Shown: in pieces, positions 1-7,811 of the stretch
Numbering within the stretch: the stretch's first letter is position 1
How the letters are laid out: each line of letters starts with the position of its first letter
NCBI RefSeq assembly: GCF_028993575.1
Contig: NZ_CP118615.1
Span: forward strand, 5,051,001 to 5,115,000
Direction: 5' to 3'
Length of the DNA: 64,000 bases
From: Micromonospora cathayae
GTDB taxonomy: Bacteria; Actinomycetota; Actinomycetes; Mycobacteriales; Micromonosporaceae
The notes under the pieces: generated by a model
Database searches by the model: none
Told to the model about the DNA's origin: nothing
Seen by the model: only the letters and a program-made list of their open reading frames with translations
Made by a program: the position numbers and the translations under genes

Positions 1-1
1 C

Positions 2-469
2 GACGATCTGGGGTTCACCACCGTGCTGGGTTTCCCGGCCGACCTGGAAGCCGTCGAGGTGCTCTACACGTCGCTGCTGGTGCAGGCCACCTCGGCGATG
101 CTGCGCGGCCGGGCCGAACGCCGCCGGGCGAGCAGCCGGCGTACCCGCGAGTACGACGAGTCGTTCCTCAACGCGTTCGCCCTGCGCATCGGTGAGCGGC
201 TGCGGGCGGCCACCGAGCGGACCAGCCGGGAGGCGGCCCGCGCCGAGGGCGGCGACCGGTTGCTCCCGGTGCTCGCCACCCGCTCCGACGCGGTCCGGCA
301 GCGGGTGGAGACGCTGTTTCCCGGGGTGACCCGGGGGCGGCTGACCATCCGGGACGCCGAGGGCTGGACCTCCGGCACCGCCGCCGCCGACCGGGCCACC
401 CTGGCCCCGGGCGGTCGACCGGCCCGGCCGGTACGCGGGAGCGGTCGACGGTCCGGGCCGTCGCGGTGA
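2..469 (+). CDS. DUF2786-family protein, 3' part
   Basis: The reading frame is open at the left edge (first codon at base 2), so the N-terminal DUF2786 domain lies outside the window. The visible 155 residues match the conserved C-terminal half of actinobacterial DUF2786 proteins: a block of the type GFPADLEAVEVLYTSLLVQA, a helical Arg-rich segment, then VLATRSDAVRQRVE. The last 30 residues are a Gly/Arg/Pro tail. The function of the family is unknown. The GTG at 23 is an internal codon, not the start. The gene converges on the efflux gene that ends at 535. Confidence 0.75.
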   Translation, partial: DDLGFTTVLGFPADLEAVEVLYTSLLVQATSAMLRGRAERRRASSRRTREYDESFLNAFALRIGERLRAATERTSREAARAEGGDRLLPVLATRSDAVRQRVETLFPGVTRGRLTIRDAEGWTSGTAAADRATLAPGGRPARPVRGSGRRSGPSR

Positions 470-500
470 ACCCGGCCGGAGCCGTTCGGTGAGCCGGTGC

Positions 501-529
501 CGGGCGGGGACGGCAACCGCCCCCGCCCG
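501..529. terminator. hairpin between convergent genes
   Basis: A 9-bp GC stem (501-509 with 521-529) continues inward through one A/C mismatch into three more pairs around a CAA loop. It sits between two convergent genes ending at 469 and 535. This is the position expected for a bidirectional terminator. No T-tract is present, as is common in actinomycetes. Confidence 0.5.
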
Positions 530-534
530 ACGGC

Positions 535-2118
535 TCAGTGTGCCGCGCCGATACCGGCGGCCTCCTCGCGGGCCCGACGCTCGTCGCCGCTGATGGTGTG
601 CAGCGGCTTCTCCTTGATGAACAGCACGGCGATCAGGGCGAGGAACGCGATCGGCGCGCCCACCAGGAACAGGTCGGCGGTGGCGGTGCCGTAGATGTCG
701 GCCACGATCGACCGGACCGGTTCGGGCAGGGTGGTGATGTCGGGTACCTCGGTGGAGCCGCCGCCCCCGGCGGCCGCCGGGCCGAACTTCTCGGTCATCA
801 GGGAGGTGATCCGGTTCGCCAGGACCGCACCGAGGGCACTCACCCCGATCGCGCCGCCCATACTGCGGAAGAAGGTCAGCGCGGAGGTGGCCGCCCCGAG
901 TTCGTGGGCGGGTACGTCGTTCTGCGCGGCGAGGACCAGGTTCTGCATGAGCATGCCGACGCCGACGCCGAGCACCGCCATGTACACCGACAGCAGGATG
1001 ATGTTGGTGTGGGCGTCGATGGTGCCCAGCAGCGCCATCCCGACGGTCATCGTGCCGGCCCCGCCGACCAGGTACATCTTCCACCGGCCGTACTTGGTGA
1101 TGAGCTGACCGGCGACGGTCGACGAGATCAGCAACCCGAAGATCATCGGGAGGCTCATCAGGCCGGCCACGGTGGGCGACTTGCCCAGCGCGATCTGGAA
1201 GTACTGCGACAGGAAGACCGAGCCGCCGAACATCGCCACACCGACCAGGACGCTGGCGATGGTGGCGAGCGACACCGTCCGGTTGCGGAACAGGTCCAGC
1301 GGGATGATCGGCTCGGCCGCCCGCGACTCCACGTACACGGCCGCGCCGAGCAGCGCCAGGCCGCCCAGCACCATCAGGGCGGTCCAGCCGGACGCCCAGG
1401 CGAACTTGTTGCCGGCCAGCGAGGACCAGACCAGCACCGTGGAGACGCCGGTGGTGATCAGGGCGGCACCGGCCCAGTCGATGCGGACCTGGCGGCGGAC
1501 CACCGGCAGGTGCAGGGTCCGCTGGAGCAGCACGATCGACAGCAGGCTGAACGGCACGCCGATCAGGAAGCACCAGCGCCAGCCCAGCCAGGAGGTGTCG
1601 ACCAGGACGCCGCCGATGAGCGGGCCGGCGACGGTGCCGACACCGAAGACCGCGCCGAAGATGCCCGCGTACCGGCCCATCTCGCGGGGCGGGATCATCG
1701 CCGCCATGACGATGGTGGCCAGGGCGGTCATCCCGCCGGCCCCGATGCCCTGTACGACCCGGCTGACCAGCAGCACCTCGACGTTCGGGGTGAGCCCGGC
1801 GATCAGCGAACCGACCACGAACAGGCCGAGGGAGAGCTGGATCAGCAGCTTGCGGCTGTACAGGTCGGCCATCTTGCCCCACAGCGGCACGGTCGCCGTC
1901 ATGGCCAGCAGTTCGGTGGTGACGATCCAGGTGTAGACGGTCTGGCTGCCGTTGAGGTCGGCGATGATGCGCGGCAGCGCGTTACCCACGACCGTGGAGG
2001 CCAGGATCGACACGAACAGGCCGACCATCAGGCCGGAGAGGGCCTGGAGCACCTCGCGGCGGGACATCCGCCCGGCGACGACGTCGGACACGCCGGCGGG
2101 CGGCGCGGAAGCCTTCAT
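535..2118 (-). CDS. DHA2-family (EmrB/QacA) MFS multidrug efflux transporter
   Basis: The 527-residue integral membrane protein has about 14 hydrophobic segments, the size and layout of proton-driven DHA2 drug exporters. Motif A-like LWGKMADLYSRK (about residues 80-91), the RVVQGIGAGG segment and the antiporter motif C region AGPLIGGVL are visible. A Gly-rich loop near residue 445 (AAAGGGGSTE) precedes the last helices. The ATG at 2118 has a GGGGGA ribosome site upstream. It follows a TetR gene in the same direction after a 67-base gap, so the regulator probably controls its own operon with this pump. The substrate cannot be predicted. Confidence 0.9.
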   Translation of the reverse strand: MKASAPPAGVSDVVAGRMSRREVLQALSGLMVGLFVSILASTVVGNALPRIIADLNGSQTVYTWIVTTELLAMTATVPLWGKMADLYSRKLLIQLSLGLFVVGSLIAGLTPNVEVLLVSRVVQGIGAGGMTALATIVMAAMIPPREMGRYAGIFGAVFGVGTVAGPLIGGVLVDTSWLGWRWCFLIGVPFSLLSIVLLQRTLHLPVVRRQVRIDWAGAALITTGVSTVLVWSSLAGNKFAWASGWTALMVLGGLALLGAAVYVESRAAEPIIPLDLFRNRTVSLATIASVLVGVAMFGGSVFLSQYFQIALGKSPTVAGLMSLPMIFGLLISSTVAGQLITKYGRWKMYLVGGAGTMTVGMALLGTIDAHTNIILLSVYMAVLGVGVGMLMQNLVLAAQNDVPAHELGAATSALTFFRSMGGAIGVSALGAVLANRITSLMTEKFGPAAAGGGGSTEVPDITTLPEPVRSIVADIYGTATADLFLVGAPIAFLALIAVLFIKEKPLHTISGDERRAREEAAGIGAAH

Positions 2119-2185
2119 GAGTTCCCCCAGTCAGATTGCGGAAGAAAGGTCCCCGGGTCGGACAACGCCGGGGGCGGTGCCGGTG

Positions 2186-2791
2186 TCACGTACCGGCGGG
2201 TGGTGGTGGCAGGCCGGCGGCGAGCGCGGCGAACGCCTCGTCGACCAGGTCGGTGAGGGCGCGGGTGCCGCCGCTGCGGACCCACTGGCCCATGCTGACG
2301 CGCAGCGCCGCACCGGCGACGGCGGAGACGAGCGCCGGGTGGTCGTGGTCGGGGGGCAGGCCGAGCCGGGTGGCGAGGGCGGCGGCGATGGCCCGTTCGT
2401 TCTGGGCGCCGCCGCTGACCAGGCGGGGCAGCAGGGTCGGGTGGCACTCGACCACCCGCATCCGGAGGACCCACAGGTCATGGTGGGCCTGCATCTCGTC
2501 GAGCACCTCGGCCAGCGCGGTGCGCAGCGCCGCGAGCGGCGGAACCTGCGGGGGTACGGCGGCCAGCCGCGTCACGATCCGACCGCCGTCGACCAGTTGG
2601 TCGCCGATGATCGCCTCGTCCTTGCTGGGGAAGTAGTTGAAGAAGGTACGGGGCGAGACGCCGGCCGCCTCGCTGATCTCGTCCACGGTGACGTGGTCGA
2701 GCCCTCGCTCGGCGACCATCCGTAACGCGGTCAGGCTCAGTGTCGCCCGGGTCTGCCGTTTGCGGCGGTCCCGACGCCCCTCGGTGGTCAC
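2186..2791 (-). CDS. TetR-family transcriptional repressor
   Basis: This is an N-terminal TetR helix-turn-helix protein: TRATLSLTALRMVAERGLDHVTVDEISEAAGVSPRTFFNYFPSKDEAI is the classic fold, followed by a helical ligand-binding domain. I place the start at the GTG at 2791 (VTTEGRRDRRKRQ), giving 201 residues. The longer frame begins at a TTG inside the palindromic operator at 2810-2830 and would make the operator coding. It probably represses itself and the DHA2 pump directly downstream, a very common pairing. The inducer is unknown. Confidence 0.88.
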   Translation of the reverse strand: MTTEGRRDRRKRQTRATLSLTALRMVAERGLDHVTVDEISEAAGVSPRTFFNYFPSKDEAIIGDQLVDGGRIVTRLAAVPPQVPPLAALRTALAEVLDEMQAHHDLWVLRMRVVECHPTLLPRLVSGGAQNERAIAAALATRLGLPPDHDHPALVSAVAGAALRVSMGQWVRSGGTRALTDLVDEAFAALAAGLPPPPAGT

Positions 2792-2809
2792 GGCATGACG
2801 GTACGAGCA

Positions 2810-2830
2810 AAGTTGCAGAGCCTGCAACTT
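2810..2830. promoter_or_regulatory. perfect TetR-type operator
   Basis: AAGTTGCAG at 2810-2818 and its exact complement CTGCAACTT at 2822-2830 are separated by three bases. A 9-3-9 palindrome 19 bases before the TetR start is typical of autoregulatory TetR operators with TTGCA/TGCAA half-sites. Confidence 0.8.
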
Positions 2831-2896
2831 AGTTGTTGCGGTGTGACCGGGATCCCATCCCGGGCGCGCCGCCCCCTCCCGACCGGGACCCGGCCG

Positions 2897-3724
2897 TCAG
2901 CGTTTGCGGGCCACCCCGGACCAGTAGTAGACCGCCTCCGGGTCGGCCGGCGGGTCACCCTCGGGCCGCCAGGCCGGCACCGGCACGATCCCCGGCTCGA
3001 CCAGGTCCCACCCCTCGAAGAAGCGCGCCACCTCGGCCCTGGTGCGCGGCACCAACGTCATCCCGTTGCCGGTCGCGGCGGCCACCGCCGAGGCGACCGC
3101 CTCCGGGTTGAAGTCCGGCGTCGGATGGGTGATCGCCAGGTAGCTGCCGGAGGGCAGCGCGTCGGTCAGCACCCGGATCCGGCCCACCGGGTCGTCGGCG
3201 TCACCGAGCAGCATGAGGATCGCGATCAGGGTCAACGCCACCGGCCGGTCCAGGTCGAGCGTGCCGCCCCGGGCCACCTCGGCCAGGATCCGTTCCGGAT
3301 GCCGCAGATCGGCGTGGATGTACTCGCTGCGCCCCTCGGGGTGGCTGATCATCAGGGCCCGGGCGTGCGCCAGCACGATCGGGTCGTTGTCGACGTACAC
3401 CACCCGGGTCTCCGGGGCGACCGCCTGGGCCACCTCGTGCAGGTTCGGCCGGGTGGGGATGCCGGTGCCGACGTCCAGGAACTGCCGGACTCCGGCCTGG
3501 GTGACCAGGTAGCGGGCCATCCGGTGGACGAAGCGGCGGTTCTCCGCGGCCATCATCCGGAGCGTCGGGATGGCCTCCAGCATCGCCGCGCCGGTGGCCC
3601 GGTCGACGGCGAAGTTGTCCTTCCCGCCGAGCCACCAGTCGTAGATCCGGGCGGAGTGCGGAACCGAGGTGTCCACCCCGGACGGCGCCGACTCCGCCCG
3701 GCCTCCGGCGTCAATACCCGACAC
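2897..3724 (-). CDS. DUF574-type SAM-dependent methyltransferase
   Basis: The 275-residue protein matches the actinobacterial DUF574 (Methyltransf_19) family. Diagnostic blocks are SARIYDWWLGGKDNFAVDR near residue 25, the SAM site FLDVGTGIPTRPNLHE near 82, VVYVDNDPIVLAHARAL near 108, and a C-terminal GWDLVEPGIVPVPAWRPE. The start is a GTG at 3724 with GGGGAGG five bases upstream. Members are abundant in Streptomyces and relatives, but the methyl acceptor is unknown. The gene stands alone, divergent from the SWIM-domain operon. Confidence 0.9.
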   Translation of the reverse strand: MSGIDAGGRAESAPSGVDTSVPHSARIYDWWLGGKDNFAVDRATGAAMLEAIPTLRMMAAENRRFVHRMARYLVTQAGVRQFLDVGTGIPTRPNLHEVAQAVAPETRVVYVDNDPIVLAHARALMISHPEGRSEYIHADLRHPERILAEVARGGTLDLDRPVALTLIAILMLLGDADDPVGRIRVLTDALPSGSYLAITHPTPDFNPEAVASAVAAATGNGMTLVPRTRAEVARFFEGWDLVEPGIVPVPAWRPEGDPPADPEAVYYWSGVARKR

Positions 3725-3873
3725 ACTCGCCTCCCCGGGGATGACCTGACTGACACAGGCAGACTAGAGGATCCCTCACGATCGGCTCCGTCCCGATCGG
3801 ACCCGCCGCGCCGGTGCCGGCGGGGACGACGCCGACCGCCACGGTGTCGTACCGGTCTCCTACAGTTCCGCCC

Positions 3874-6753
3874 GTGCCAGTTGATCGTTGGTCCACCGCG
3901 CAGGTGCTCGCCCTCGCCCCCGACCCCGCCGCCGTCAAGGGCGCCCGCAGTGTCGGCGGCGCCGCCAAGTGGTCGGCGTCCGGGCTGACCGGCGAGGTGC
4001 TGTGGGGGCTGTGCAAGGGCAGCGGCAAGAACCCGTACCAGGTCTGCGTCGACCTGGCCGGTCCCGCGTACCGCTGTTCCTGCCCGAGCCGGAAATTTCC
4101 CTGTAAACACGCCCTTGGGCTGCTGCTGCTCTGGGCCGAGACCGGGGCCGGCGACGCGACCGCGCCGGACTGGGTGAACGAGTGGCAGGCCGGGCGGGTG
4201 GCCCGCGCCACGCGGGCCACGACGCCCCGGTCCACCACCGGGCCGGCCGACCCGGCCGCTGCCGCCAAGCGGGCCGAGCAACGCGCCACCCGGGTCACCG
4301 CCGGCCTGGACGAGCTGCGGCGCTGGCTCGACGACCAGGTGGACCAGGGCCTGGCCGGCACCGAACGGACCGGGCACCAGCCCTTCGAGGCGATGGCCGC
4401 CCGCCTGGTCGACGCCCAGGCCCCGACCGTGGCCGGCGCGGTACGCCGGCTCGGCCGCGGCGTCGGGGTCGGCCCGCACTGGGCCGACCGGATCCTCGGC
4501 GAGCTGGGCCTGATCCGGCTGCTGGTGACCGCCCACGACCGGCTCGACGCGCTCCCCGCCGACCTGGCCGCCACCGTGCGCGCCCGGGTCGGCTACCCGA
4601 CCGGCAACGAGGAGGTGCTGGCCACCCCGCGGGTACGGGACCGCTGGCAGGTGCTCGGTCAGGTGGAGAGCAGCGACGACAAGGTCACCACCCGACGGAT
4701 CTGGCTGCGCGGGGCCCGGAGCGGACGGTTCGCCCTGCTGCTCGCCTTCGCCGCGCCCGGTCAGGCATTCCCCGCCGACGTGGTGCCGGGCACCGAGGTC
4801 GACGCGGATCTCTGCTTCTATCCGGGCGCGTTGCCGCTCCGGGCGGTGATCGCCGAACGGCACGGCACCCCGGGTCCGCTGGCCGCACCGACCGGCGCGA
4901 CCGACGTGCGCGCCGCCCTGGCCGGGTACGCTGCCGCGCTCGCCGCCGAACCCTGGCGGGAGACCGTGCCGGTGCTGCTGGGTGGGGTCGTCCCCACTGG
5001 CGACGGGCACCTGGTCGACCCGGCGGGCGACGGGTTGCCGCTGGTCGCCCGCCACGACGAGCCGTGGTGGCTGCTGGCCGCCTGCGGTGGTCGTCCGGTC
5101 GACGTGGCCGGCGAGCTGGGGCCGGCCGGGCTGCGTCCGCTGGCCGCCTGGGCGGACGGGTGCTACCTGCCGGCCGCGCCGGGCGCTCCGGTCGGCACCC
5201 GGGGTCGGCACCGCCCCGAGCTGCCCACCGAGCTGCTCTCCGCCGCCCTGGTCGGTACGGCCCGCCGCCCGTGGTCCGGTCCGACCACGGTGTCCGGTCG
5301 GGCCATCGGCGTCGGCGGGGACGGCGGCGCGGGCACGGTGCTGGAGGCCGCCGCCGTGGCGGTGACGTACCGGCGGGCCGGGACGGCACCGGCGGCCGGG
5401 CTCCGTCCGGTGCCGGCCGCGCCGGCCGAGTCGACGCCGCCGTTGCCGGCCGCGCCGGCGGCCCGGTTGCGCCTGCTGCTCGCCGAGGGGGCCGCCCCCG
5501 GCGGCGCGCAGACCCAGCAGGATCTGCTCGCCGAGTGGCTGCGCCTGGCCGACCGGCACGGCGGCCTGGTCCCTCCGGACACCCTGCCGGCGCTGCTGGA
5601 CGCCGGCCGGCGCAGCCGCGCGCTGCGGCCCCTGCTGAACCGGCTCGGTGGTCGGCGCGGACGGTGGCTGGCCGGCCTCCGGTCGGACTGGGGCTACCTG
5701 TGGGACGAGGCCCCGACCGGGGACACCCTGCCGGCCGACGGCACCGACGAGGACTGGACCACGGGCACGGCCGCCGAGCGGCTGGCCCACCTGGCCCGGC
5801 TGCGGGCCCGCGACCCGCGGGCCGCCCGGGAGCTGCTGGCTGCCGGTTTCGCCCAGGAGAACGCCACCGACCGGGCCCGGTTCGTGGCCGCCCTCGAGGT
5901 GGGCCTCTCCCCCGCCGACGAACCCTTCCTCGAACGGGCCCTCGACGACCGACGCAAGGAGGTCCGGGAGACCGCCCTGGACCTGCTCCGACGGCTGCCC
6001 GACCCGGCGTTGCGCCGTCGGATGGCGGAACGCGCCCTGGCCTGCGTCCGGCCGGACGGCGACGGGCTCGCCGTCGTACCGCCCCGGGAGTGCGACCCGG
6101 CGATGCGCCGCGACGGCGTGGACCCCCAGCCGCCCCGGGGTGTCGGGGTCGGGGCCTGGCTGGTGGAGGAGGTCCTGGCCCACACGCCGCTGTCGACCTG
6201 GACCGTCCTGCTCGGCCGGTCGCCGGCGCAGGTGGTGGCGGTTCCGGCGCGCGACGACTGGGGGCCGGTCCTGCGTCGGGGCTGGGCCCGGGCCGCCGCC
6301 GGGGAACGCGACCCCGCCTGGGCGGACGCGCTGGTCGGGGTGGCCGGCCCGACCGGTCGGCAGCGCGACCAGTTGCCGGACGCGTTGCTCTGGCCGCTCT
6401 ACGAGGTCCTGCCCGCCGGACAGCTCGGTGAGCTGATCGCCGACGCCCTCCAAGGCGACCCGAACCGGGCCAACCGGCTGCTGCGGCTCCATCCCGGTGA
6501 CTGGTCGGCGAACCTGACCGGCACCGTCGTCGACGCGATCGAGAGCCGGGCCCGGCGGACGGACAACCACTGGCACCTGACCGAGCTGTGCCGGCTCACC
6601 GCCGTCCCCGCGTCCCCCGCCCTGGCCGACCGGGTCGGCCGGCTCGCCGAGGAGCTGGAGCGCGACGGCGCCGGCCCGACCGCGGTCCGCGCCGTCGCGC
6701 AACTGGCCGCCGTCCTCGCTTTCCGTTCCGAGATGCACAAGGAGTTCCGTTGA
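3874..6753 (+). CDS. SWIM zinc-finger plus DUF5691 HEAT-like protein
   Basis: I chose the GTG at 3874 (VPVDRWSTAQVLALAPD), which matches the usual family N-terminus and leaves 959 residues. A SWIM zinc finger is visible near residue 68: C68-x-C70, then C77-x-H79 (YRCSCPSRKFPCKHALG). The C-terminal two thirds fit DUF5691. It contains HEAT-like helical pairs such as DDRRKEVRETALDLLRRLPD, suggesting a scaffold. It is the first gene of a four-gene unit with a MoxR ATPase, a DUF5682 protein and a VWA protein, and overlaps the MoxR start by four bases. SWIM domains bind DNA or protein; the target here is unknown. Confidence 0.88.
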   Translation: MPVDRWSTAQVLALAPDPAAVKGARSVGGAAKWSASGLTGEVLWGLCKGSGKNPYQVCVDLAGPAYRCSCPSRKFPCKHALGLLLLWAETGAGDATAPDWVNEWQAGRVARATRATTPRSTTGPADPAAAAKRAEQRATRVTAGLDELRRWLDDQVDQGLAGTERTGHQPFEAMAARLVDAQAPTVAGAVRRLGRGVGVGPHWADRILGELGLIRLLVTAHDRLDALPADLAATVRARVGYPTGNEEVLATPRVRDRWQVLGQVESSDDKVTTRRIWLRGARSGRFALLLAFAAPGQAFPADVVPGTEVDADLCFYPGALPLRAVIAERHGTPGPLAAPTGATDVRAALAGYAAALAAEPWRETVPVLLGGVVPTGDGHLVDPAGDGLPLVARHDEPWWLLAACGGRPVDVAGELGPAGLRPLAAWADGCYLPAAPGAPVGTRGRHRPELPTELLSAALVGTARRPWSGPTTVSGRAIGVGGDGGAGTVLEAAAVAVTYRRAGTAPAAGLRPVPAAPAESTPPLPAAPAARLRLLLAEGAAPGGAQTQQDLLAEWLRLADRHGGLVPPDTLPALLDAGRRSRALRPLLNRLGGRRGRWLAGLRSDWGYLWDEAPTGDTLPADGTDEDWTTGTAAERLAHLARLRARDPRAARELLAAGFAQENATDRARFVAALEVGLSPADEPFLERALDDRRKEVRETALDLLRRLPDPALRRRMAERALACVRPDGDGLAVVPPRECDPAMRRDGVDPQPPRGVGVGAWLVEEVLAHTPLSTWTVLLGRSPAQVVAVPARDDWGPVLRRGWARAAAGERDPAWADALVGVAGPTGRQRDQLPDALLWPLYEVLPAGQLGELIADALQGDPNRANRLLRLHPGDWSANLTGTVVDAIESRARRTDNHWHLTELCRLTAVPASPALADRVGRLAEELERDGAGPTAVRAVAQLAAVLAFRSEMHKEFR

Positions 6754-7811
6754 CCGCGCTACGACCCCACGCCGAGCAGCAGTACGCCGACGAGCTGGCC
6801 GGGCTGGCCGCCACCGACGACCGGCCCCGTCCGCCCGGCTGGCGGCTCTCGCCGCAGGCGGTGGTGACCTACCTGCTCGGCGACGGTGCCAAGATCACCC
6901 CGAAGTACGTCGGGCCCCGCCGGCTGATGGAGATCGCCGTGGCGACCCTGGCCACCGACCGCGCGCTGCTGCTGCTCGGCGTGCCGGGCACCGCCAAGAC
7001 CTGGGTCTCCGAGCACCTCGCCGCCGCGATCAGCGGCGACTCGACGCTGCTGGTGCAGGGCACCGCGGGCACCGCCGAGGAGGCCATCCGGTACGGCTGG
7101 AACTACGCCCGGCTGCTCGCCGAGGGCCCGTCCCCGGCGGCGCTGGTGGCCAGCCCGGTGATGCGGGCGATGGAGACCGGCACGATCGCCCGGGTGGAGG
7201 AGCTGACCCGGGTCCCGTCGGACGTGCAGGACGCGCTGATTACCGTGCTGTCCGAGAAGACCCTGCCGGTGCCGGAGCTGAACACCGAGGTGCAGGCGCA
7301 GCGCGGTTTCAACATCATCGCCACCGCCAACGACCGGGACCGGGGCGTCAACGAGTTGTCCAGCGCGCTGCGCCGCCGGTTCAACACGGTGGTGCTGCCG
7401 GTGCCCGCCTCCGCCGAGGAGGAGGTCGACATCGTCACCCGGCGGGTGGCGCAGCTCGGCCGCTCGCTCGACCTGCCCGAGGTGCCGGCCGCGGTGGAGG
7501 AGATCCGTCGGGTGGTGACCGTGTTCCGGGAGCTGCGCACCGGGCTGACCGAGGACGGCCGGACCAAACTGAAGTCGCCCACCGGCACGCTCTCCACCGC
7601 CGAGGCGATCTCGGTGGTCACCAACGGCATGGCCCTGGCGGCGCACTTCGGTGACGGGGTGCTGCGCCCCGGGGACGTGGCCGCCGGCATCGTCGGTGCG
7701 GTGATCAAGGATCCGGTCTCCGACGCCGTGGTGTGGCGGGAGTACCTGGAAACCGTGGTCCGCGAACGCGAGGACTGGCGGGCCTTCTACCGGGCAGCCC
7801 GCGATGCCTGA
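6750..7811 (+). CDS. MoxR-type AAA+ ATPase
   Basis: I place the start at the TTG at 6750, which overlaps the preceding stop and has AAGGAG five bases upstream at 6738-6743. This gives 353 residues. The Walker A motif GVPGTAKT lies at about residues 77-84. A MoxR-type segment around IARVEELTRVPSDVQDALIT and the sensor-like ATANDRDRGVNELSSALRRR follow. MoxR ATPases work as chaperone-like remodelers with VWA partners, as in RavA-ViaA. Here the VWA partner is encoded two genes downstream, so the two are likely to act together. Confidence 0.93.
   Translation: MTALRPHAEQQYADELAGLAATDDRPRPPGWRLSPQAVVTYLLGDGAKITPKYVGPRRLMEIAVATLATDRALLLLGVPGTAKTWVSEHLAAAISGDSTLLVQGTAGTAEEAIRYGWNYARLLAEGPSPAALVASPVMRAMETGTIARVEELTRVPSDVQDALITVLSEKTLPVPELNTEVQAQRGFNIIATANDRDRGVNELSSALRRRFNTVVLPVPASAEEEVDIVTRRVAQLGRSLDLPEVPAAVEEIRRVVTVFRELRTGLTEDGRTKLKSPTGTLSTAEAISVVTNGMALAAHFGDGVLRPGDVAAGIVGAVIKDPVSDAVVWREYLETVVREREDWRAFYRAARDA

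Noticed and set aside
538..2256. Long open frame opposite the DHA2 transporter gene
   Set aside because: It is a GC-driven shadow with a His/Gln/Gly/Asp-rich, non-globular translation. The opposite strand encodes a clear transporter.
2792..2827. TTG start at 2827 for the TetR gene
   Set aside because: It lies inside the perfect operator palindrome and adds 12 residues not typical of the family; the GTG at 2791 is preferred.
3553..6738. 1061-codon minus-strand frame opposite the SWIM gene
   Set aside because: Low-complexity Gly/Pro/Arg/Gln translation and no family resemblance; the plus strand has the SWIM and HEAT motifs.
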